NCBI RefSeq assembly: GCF_047675955.1
Contig: NC_132928.1
Coordinates: forward strand, 49,036,889 to 49,100,888
Source of the DNA: Chlorocebus sabaeus
Taxonomy: Eukaryota; Chordata; Mammalia; Primates; Cercopithecidae
Direction: 5' to 3'
DNA length: 64,000 nt
Part shown: positions 58,019-64,000 of the stretch, one piece after another
Layout of the letters: each line of letters starts with the position of its first letter
How positions within the stretch are numbered: position 1 is the first letter of the stretch
The notes under the pieces: model-generated
The model's input: only the letters and a program-made list of their open reading frames with translations
What the model was told of the DNA's origin: nothing
Database searches by the model: none
Program-made: the position numbers and the translations under genes

Positions 58019-58081
58019 TTAAATTTATTTATTATTATTATACTTTAAGTTCTAGGGTACATGTGCATAACGTGCAGGTTT
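58019..58081 (-). mobile_element. 63-bp L1PA insertion, antisense
   Basis: Only the last bases of the L1PA 3' UTR (plus strand ACTTTAAGTTCTAGGGTACA and CGTGCAGGTT) with the tail complement. Flanked by AATGGGTGATTTTTT at 58004-58018 and 58082-58096, a 15-bp perfect target-site duplication. Confidence 0.88.
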
Positions 58082-58139
58082 AATGGGTGATTTTTTAAGA
58101 TGCTCTCAATATAAAGAAATGATAAAATGTTGAAAGTAA

Positions 58140-58250
58140 AAATCTAACTATCCTGATTTGATCATTACACATTGCATACATGTATCTAAATATCACTCTG
58201 TACCCCACAAATATGTACAATTATTAAGTGTCAACTAAAAATAAAAGACA
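58140..58250 (+). mobile_element. Old L1 3' terminus
   Basis: TTTGATCATTACACATTGCA, then CACTCTGTACCCCACAAATA and GTGTCAACTAAAAATAAAAG. Confidence 0.65.
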
Positions 58251-58261
58251 GCACAAAAAGA

Positions 58262-59040
58262 AAATACCAAAGCTGGAAAGCAACAGAACAGCATCTTTAA
58301 ATTGCTGAAAGAACAAAGGTCTACTTTGCATTATATTCCTGGTGAAAACAATCTTGAAAAGTAATGGTGATATAAAGTTTTTTTAATAAAGAAAACCTGG
58401 CAGAATTTGCTGCCAGCAGACCTGGCAGTTCTTTAAAAAAAAAAAAAAAAAAAAAAAAGGAAAATGGGCTCAGATGGAAAAATGGAAATGGAGAGATAAT
58501 CAATACCAAAAAACGGAAAAATGAGATAAAGGAATATTAACTGTAAAACAAACCCACAGTGTTTTGCAAAATTTAAAATATGTGTAGAATCAAAATATGT
58601 GAAAACAATATATAATAGTGAAGGGTGACAGATGAAGTATTAAAGGCTCTAAAGTTCTACTGGGGAAATGGTTAAAAAGTAGTAATTTGTATCATATTTA
58701 ATAATTCAAGAATGCATTCTGTAATCTCCAGTGTTAAAAAATGTAATTCTATCGGCTTCTAGAAAAATGCAAATGTTAAAGATCTGCCATCATAAAATCA
58801 TGAACTATATAGCTGGTAAATAGTTCCGAGTTAATTATAATACAGAAAACATAATCTCAAAGCCAAACAAATGACTGTTGATATAAATTTGCAAAAATTA
58901 ATAAACTTGATAGGGTAAGATAAGTCCAGTAGAAACCTTTTATCCTGAGAGAAAGATTGCAGGTATAAAACTAAAAAAGCTGCTATAAATATAACACAGA
59001 TATGTTTAGAGTGGCAGCCATAAAGGGAAAGAAGTTGGTA
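58262..59040 (+). mobile_element. Old L1 ORF1-region fragment, continuing into unassigned text
   Basis: 58262-58440 has ACAGCATCTTTAAATTGCTG and TTTGCTGCCAGCAGACCTGG, as in the 3' part of old L1 ORF1. Beyond the poly(A) run at 58437-58458 the assignment is weak. Confidence 0.42.
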
Positions 59041-59067
59041 GAGTCACCTGAAGAAAGACAGTCTAGA

Positions 59068-59395
59068 GCAGAGCGCAGTGGCTCACGCCTATAATCCCAG
59101 CACTTAGGGAGGCTGAGGCAGGTGGATCACCTGAGGTTGGGAGTTTAAGACCAGCCTGACCAACATGGAGAAACACCGTCTCTACTAAAAATACAAAATT
59201 AGCCGGGTGTGGTGGCACATGCCTGTAATCCCAGCTACTTGGGAGGCTGAGGCAGGAGAATCCCTTGAACCTGGGAGGCGGAGGTTGTGGTGAGCAGAGA
59301 TCGTGCCATTGCACTCCAGCCTGGGCAACTAAGAGCTAAACTCCGTTTCAAAAGCAAACAAAATAAAAACAAAAACACAAAACAAAACCAAAAAA
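59068..59395 (+). mobile_element. AluS-type SINE
   Basis: A dimeric Alu with a long AAAC-rich tail. AAGAAAGACAGTCTAGAG before and AAAAAAGATAGTCTAACA after suggest a diverged duplication. Confidence 0.93.
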
Positions 59396-59681
59396 GATAG
59401 TCTAACACTGTAATCAAGAGGAAAGGATGCTGGAGAGACATGCTTACTTCATATTCACACAGGCACTGGGCAAAAATTTTGGCCCTACTTAGAGATGACC
59501 CAAGAAGACCTGTAGCCGATGTTTTCTATACAAGGACATTTACTGGGGTAAAGTAGTTGCAAGTCTTTGGCCACAGAGGGTAGTAAATCACACACACATG
59601 CATAAAAAAGATGTAGTCTAAGAACTTGGAGTGATTAAAGTCATAAAATTACCAAAGTTCTCCTCCAAGTTGATAGGAAAT

Positions 59682-59781
59682 ATATATATGTAATATATAT
59701 TTTTATATTTTTATTTTTATATTATATATTTAAATATATTTTTATATTATATATTTTTATGCATTTTATATATTATATATA
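59682..59781. repeat. AT-rich microsatellite grown from an Alu tail
   Basis: TATATA and TTTTTATAT blocks between the target-site duplication and the antisense Alu body, exactly where the Alu tail should be. Confidence 0.85.
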
Positions 59782-60064
59782 TATATTTTTTGATACAGGG
59801 TCTTGCTCTGTCACCTAAGCTGAAGTGCAGTGATGCAAACACAGGTCACTGTAGCCTCGACCTCCTGGGCACAAGCGATCCTCCCCCCTCAGCCTTCAGA
59901 GTAGCTAGGATCACAGCCACATATCACCATGCCTGGAAATTTAAAAAAATTTTTTTGTCTCACATATTGCCCAGGTTGGTCTCAAACTCCTGGGTTCAAG
60001 TGATCCTCCTGCCTTGGCCTCCCAAAGTGCTGAGATTACAGGCATAAGCCACCACACCTGGCCA
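59782..60064 (-). mobile_element. AluJ-type SINE, antisense
   Basis: The reverse complement of a diverged dimeric Alu ending CACCACACCTGGCC. The duplication ATAGGAAAT lies at 59673-59681 and 60065-60073, with the AT repeat inside it. Confidence 0.92.
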
Positions 60065-60073
60065 ATAGGAAAT

Positions 60074-60715
60074 TTTTAAGATGATACATTTAAGGAATTA
60101 TATTCAGGAAGTATCTCACCTTTACCTGAACTGTCCCTACACAAGAAATTTGTGCTTTCATCTGGTCCCTCATTGTACCCACGTGTCACATAATATACCT
60201 CAGTTTGTATTTGGAGACATAGCTTCAGAACCTATCTGAATCATACCACATTTTGTTCCCATAATATCTTCATGGTGATCCTAGGCCAAAAGAAAAAACA
60301 AATATTTCTATTTATTAAGCAGTTAGGTCCAAGCAGCTTAATAAATATTTATGTCCTGCTGGACACTACACAACTTCTCAAACTTTGAAATCACATTGGA
60401 CACTACCACTCTCATTTCCTGATTTCACTGGTTTTCACACAGTACTCACGTTTTATCTCAGAAACCATTAAAAATCCATCTTTACAAATACATGACGTCA
60501 AAATAAATGCAGTGAGATCTAATGTCAAAACTGTTAATTACCTTGCACTAGTAGTTTTGGCAGTTCCCAACAGATGTCAAGTAATGCTGTACTTCCCTCA
60601 AAAACGTAAAATATCCCATTGGTACTCCTATGGCACCCCCAGGATATCTCTGCACAGTTTGGGCTCCTCAGGTATACAAGCTATCAGCGATGACTCTATT
60701 CTGAGAAAGAACAGG
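60074..60715. other. Unassigned sequence
   Basis: Nothing recognised. Confidence 0.45.
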
Positions 60716-61372
60716 TGAAAAGCTAGTGACAGAAACTGAACAAGTAACAGATATGAGCAAGGGAGAAAAACAGGGTAAGGGACATAGAGGGAGAGCAAAA
60801 GCAAAGACAAGACAAGAGGCATGGGGGAGCAAGAGAGAGTAGCAAGGATAGAACAGAACACAGAGAAAACAATAAAGCAAGACAAAGACAGAAAGAAAGA
60901 AACAGACAGATGGTCAGGAAGAGACAGATGCATAGAGAAAGATGAATAAGGAGGGACAAAATGATGAACAGGGAGACAAATGGACAGGGAGAGAAAAACA
61001 GACCAAAAGGCAGGGGCAGGGAGAAACGGACTAACAGTGAAGGAGGAGAGACAATGATTGGGTAGTGAGACTGAAACAGGGGGCAAACAGGGGACACATG
61101 GGAGAGAGAGGATCAGAAAAAAAGTGAGACAGAATTAGGCAGACAGGAATGATAAAGAGGGAAGAGTGAGTCAGAGAGACAAGGCAACACTGTCAAGGAG
61201 GAAGACAGGCAAGGATAGATGCAGATATGAGGACTGAGAAGGAGTAGGCAAAAGGAAGAAACACTAAGAGTGAGACAGAGAGGAAGTGGGCACACATGCG
61301 AGAAGAAAGGAAAGGAGGCAGGAAGAAAAGGAACTCAAGAAAATCAGAAGAGGAAGGGGAAAGAAGCTCCCC
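60716..61372. repeat. Purine-strand (GA-rich) tract of about 650 bp
   Basis: The plus strand is dominated by A and G, with GGGAGAGA, AGACAGA and GGAAGA motifs but no fixed repeat unit. The minus-strand frames here (152, 124, 70 and 60 codons) are Leu/Ser/Pro/Phe-rich products of this composition. Confidence 0.85.
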
Positions 61373-62330
61373 CTCACATCACTCCAACCTTGGGGAACAG
61401 GGATTGCACTCATAAATTCATTACTTAAAGGAATGACCCCTACAGTCTACTAGTATATGAAAAAGAAGTACAAATTATCACAATAATTATTAAAGACACC
61501 GAGTTCCATATACTTCAGGGTTTTTTGGTCGGAGAAGAGACTCTCTCTTTGCATATTATTAGCAAATATAATCTATATTCTCTTACTTTAGATATTAATA
61601 TTCTCATAGAATTTCATGGAGCCTTGTGAGCTTCCAAGAGTCTCTGCTCCAAGCATCCAATATAATATGCCAATAATTTGTTTTTCCTAGAAAGATATAA
61701 TCACATAAAATTACAGAGGAACCAATTTTAAAAGAATATTAAATTTGACTGCATTCTGTTTTTAGGACATACCAGCTACACATTTCCTTTCAAAGTGATA
61801 TAAGACAAGCATTAATTTAGTTTTGGGTGGTTTTTTTAGCTGTTTATTGAAATTCCGAAACTAATAAAGGAAAAAGTACAGAGAATAATATTCTAAGCCC
61901 CAACATGTCCAATGCTGAGCTTCAACAATTATTAACACTTTGCCAGTGTCATCAACTGATGCCAATGTCATCAGTCACATTTTAACCATAAGAAATAAAA
62001 TTCTAAATACACTTCCAACTTTTTTCTTTATTAGTTTCATAAATTTTTAAAATGCATTTTTATTTAATCATATTGGACTTTAAATAAATTACTGATAATC
62101 ATTATGAAATTATCAAACAAACATTTGACTAGTGTTTCCAGAATTAGAATCTCTGTTCTCAGATTCAATAAATCTATGTCTGTACATTTCCTTGGTATTT
62201 ATACATCCCAGGTTTTCTATATATTTTACAAATGAAGATCATTCAAAATCTGTTCCAGGAAAACAAAGTGTTACCACTGAATAGTCAGAATTATGTTGTA
62301 AAATTAAGTGGGAAAATACATTATAATCTA
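61373..62330. other. Mostly unassigned; possible old LINE piece
   Basis: 61835-62020 (TTTATTGAAATTCCGAAACT, CAACATGTCCAATGCTGAGC) resembles the repeat seen at 21905-22000. The rest is not recognised. Confidence 0.35.
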
Positions 62331-62334
62331 ATTC

Positions 62335-62820
62335 AGCAATTCTCAAATGTTGCTGCACATTATCGTGACCCGAAGAGCTTTAAAACATACAGATCCAGCT
62401 GGGCGCGGTGGTTCATGCCTGTAATCCCAGACTTTGGGAGGCCCAGCTGGGCGGATCACGAGGTCAGGAGATCGAGACGAGCCTGGCCAACAGGGTGAAA
62501 CCTCGCCTCTACTAAAAATACAAAAATTAGCCAGGTGTGGTGGTGGGCACCCGTAATCCCAGCTACTTGGGAGGATGAGGCAGAAGAATCGCTTGAACCC
62601 AGGAGGTGGAGGTTGTGGTGAGCCAAGATTATGCCACTGCACTCCAGCCTGGGCGACAGAGTGAGACTCTGTCTGAAAAAAAAAAAATACAGATGGTCAA
62701 GTCCCAAGATTCTGATTTAGTCAGCTTAAGGTGCATGCAGTCAGTTCAGATTTTTGTTTTTTAATGTTGCCCAGGTGATTCTAATGTGCAACCACAGTTA
62801 TGAATCACTGATCTAGTCCT
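62335..62820 (+). mobile_element. MER5A hAT MITE split by an Alu
   Basis: CAGCAATTCTCAAATGTTGC to the Alu, then AGATTCTGATTTAGTCAGCT, CCCAGGTGATTCTAATGTGC and TGAATCACTGATCTAGTCC after it. Confidence 0.75.
62395..62686 (+). mobile_element. AluS-type SINE inserted in MER5A
   Basis: Flanked by ATACAGAT (62387-62394 and 62687-62694). The minus-strand frames here are Alu translations. Confidence 0.94.
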
Positions 62821-62821
62821 C

Positions 62822-63422
62822 TTCCTGCCAAATACAAAACTTCTCCCCAATGTCCCTATGTGGTAGCTACATAACATTCAATTCCAAAACTTACGACATC
62901 TCCAACAATTTTATTTGGGGGCAAATTGCACTATGTGAAAGTTCTAACAAGCAAAATTTGCCACGCCATACCCACTGGTTCAAATTCTGTTTTATGTGGT
63001 CACATAAAATGATTCTAAGTTTTGTTCATTATCAGTTATGAAGTATCCCCTAAGTACTCTATGTTAAACTTTTCTTCAACTATTATCTTTACAACAATTT
63101 TCAAACCCATTCCCATGTGGTGATGGCTCATTTCTAGAAAAGTTCAGTGATCTTTTAAAAACACAGCACCTATAACCAATACCCAATACTCCAAAAAAGG
63201 ACAGTCTGATTAATGCTCTGCACAGTAGTACTATCACCTTTTTGTTGTTGCTGTATAAAACTTAATACATAGCATTAATGTTTTTTAAAGTTGTATCTTA
63301 TTACTGGCTCATACCAAAGAAACAGCTAAACCCTTAGATTATATTAATTGCAATCATGCTACCATTCTTCTATCCTACAGATTTTTTTAAACTTCATATC
63401 TATTCAATTCTATTAAATGTAA
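62822..63422. other. Unassigned sequence
   Basis: Nothing recognised. Confidence 0.45.
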
Positions 63423-63425
63423 CTA

Positions 63426-63498
63426 TTGGGTTGGTGCAAAAGTAATTGCGGTTTTTGCCACAATGACAAAAAACACACTTACTTTTGTACCAACCTAA
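63426..63498 (+). mobile_element. MADE1 mariner MITE (Hsmar1-derived)
   Basis: Starts TTGGGTTGGTGCAAAAGTAA after TA and ends CCAACCTAA before TA. At 73 bp it is slightly shorter than the 80-bp consensus because the right arm is eroded. The two arms are inverted repeats with scattered mismatches. Confidence 0.93.
63426..63498 (+). ncRNA. miR-548-family-like hairpin in MADE1
   Basis: The MADE1 palindrome can fold into the hairpin type that gave rise to the miR-548 family. The 5' arm contains AAAAGTAATTGCGGTTTTTG, which agrees with my recollection of miR-548c-5p-type matures. The 3' arm is more diverged. Transcription and processing cannot be judged from sequence. Confidence 0.4.
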
Positions 63499-63734
63499 TA
63501 GTAGTGTGCTAGAAAATGTTTCCTGGGGTGTTTTTAGGCAGGTTTGCCAATTTCTATAGTGTAAATACTCCCATTGTGGCCAATTTCAAGCTACCAGCAG
63601 TGAACACTGGGTTGAGAAGAGATAAAGACAATTATCATAATCTCGTGTGAGACAGTTCCAGCACACCACTAAATTTAATTCATCATCCTTAGCCAGAGTT
63701 TTCCATCACAGACTCTAAAAACATATTTTGAAAA

Positions 63735-63840
63735 TAATATTTCCCAATCCACACCTAAGATTCTATGTAGGAGATACAGAGTGGGATCTGGGTATTTGCA
63801 TATTTTTAACAATCCCCAGGTAGTTCTGAGGCACATGCTC
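63735..63840 (+). mobile_element. MER5-like right half
   Basis: GGATCTGGGTATTTGCATAT, then TTTTTAACAATCCCCAGGTA and TTCTGAGGCACATGCTCAG. Confidence 0.5.
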
Positions 63841-64000
63841 AGAAAAAAAAAACACTTTTGGCTGCCACTAATCTGTCAATACTCTGGTTATAAGTTGTTC
63901 AATCAACTCCAAATCCTCCTAACTATATTATCATTAATCTCGCATATTTTGATCCTCCACAAGAACAGGTTTTAAAAAACAAATTTTATGCCCATGACAT
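63841..64000. other. Unassigned sequence to window end
   Basis: Nothing recognised. Confidence 0.4.

Noticed and set aside
60628..61097. Minus-strand frames of 152 and 124 codons
   Set aside because: They overlap each other in different frames within a purine-rich tract and encode Leu/Ser/Pro/Phe-rich strings, a composition artefact.
1..64000. CRISPR arrays, tRNA or rRNA genes, operons, or a bacterial or phage defence system
   Set aside because: Repeat content is entirely primate. Regular repeats are microsatellites or minisatellites, and no tRNA cloverleaf outside diverged MIR SINEs was recognised.

Overview
The window is primate, almost certainly human, nuclear DNA. About two dozen Alu SINEs (AluY, AluS and AluJ types plus a FLAM-like monomer), L1PA 3' ends, a THE1/MST-type LTR, an LTR12 (HERV-9) LTR and a MADE1 mariner MITE together fit only a catarrhine or hominoid genome. 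The background is AT-rich. I recognise no host protein-coding exon, tRNA, rRNA or CRISPR array. The longer open frames are L1 ORF2 remnants, a Tigger transposase remnant, translations of Alu, LTR or microsatellite sequence, or unsupported frames in AT-rich DNA. The window is either intergenic or lies inside a large intron.

Layout. 1-1424 is an L1PA ORF2 segment with an open frame but no 3' end. 1.5-14 kb holds AT-rich DNA with Alus, three MaLR/THE1-type LTRs, L2, old L1 3' ends and an antisense L1PA 3' end. 14.2-18.7 kb holds MER2, MIR, AluJ, then a long antisense Tigger DNA transposon with a decayed transposase; an antisense L1M is inserted in it and an Alu sits inside that L1. 19-30 kb holds old L1 pieces, Alus, L2 and MIR. 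30.6-39 kb is a near-complete ancient L1 (5' region, ORF1, ORF2, 3' UTR in order) broken up by five Alus, a MaLR LTR and a short L1 3' end; next to it are a 19-bp perfect minisatellite and a G-quadruplex-type tract. 40.7-42 kb is an L1PA 3' end. 43-52 kb is an ERV1 LTR cluster: five solo LTRs from four families, each with a 4-bp target-site duplication, including an antisense LTR12 with tandem CCAAT-box repeats. 52-64 kb holds MER5-type hAT MITEs, more Alus (one an inverted chimera), a 63-bp L1 insertion, a roughly 650-bp purine-strand tract and a MADE1 hairpin matching the miR-548 family.

The genes do not work together as a pathway. The biology here is mobile-element history: nesting order, target-site duplications, microsatellites growing from Alu linkers and tails, and LTR promoter/enhancer modules. 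I found no convincing new multi-gene system. The most useful leads are the miR-548-type hairpin, the LTR12 and ERV1 LTR cluster, the perfect minisatellite, the inverted Alu chimera and the purine tract. Repeat family names come from recognition of consensus motifs, not from a database search.
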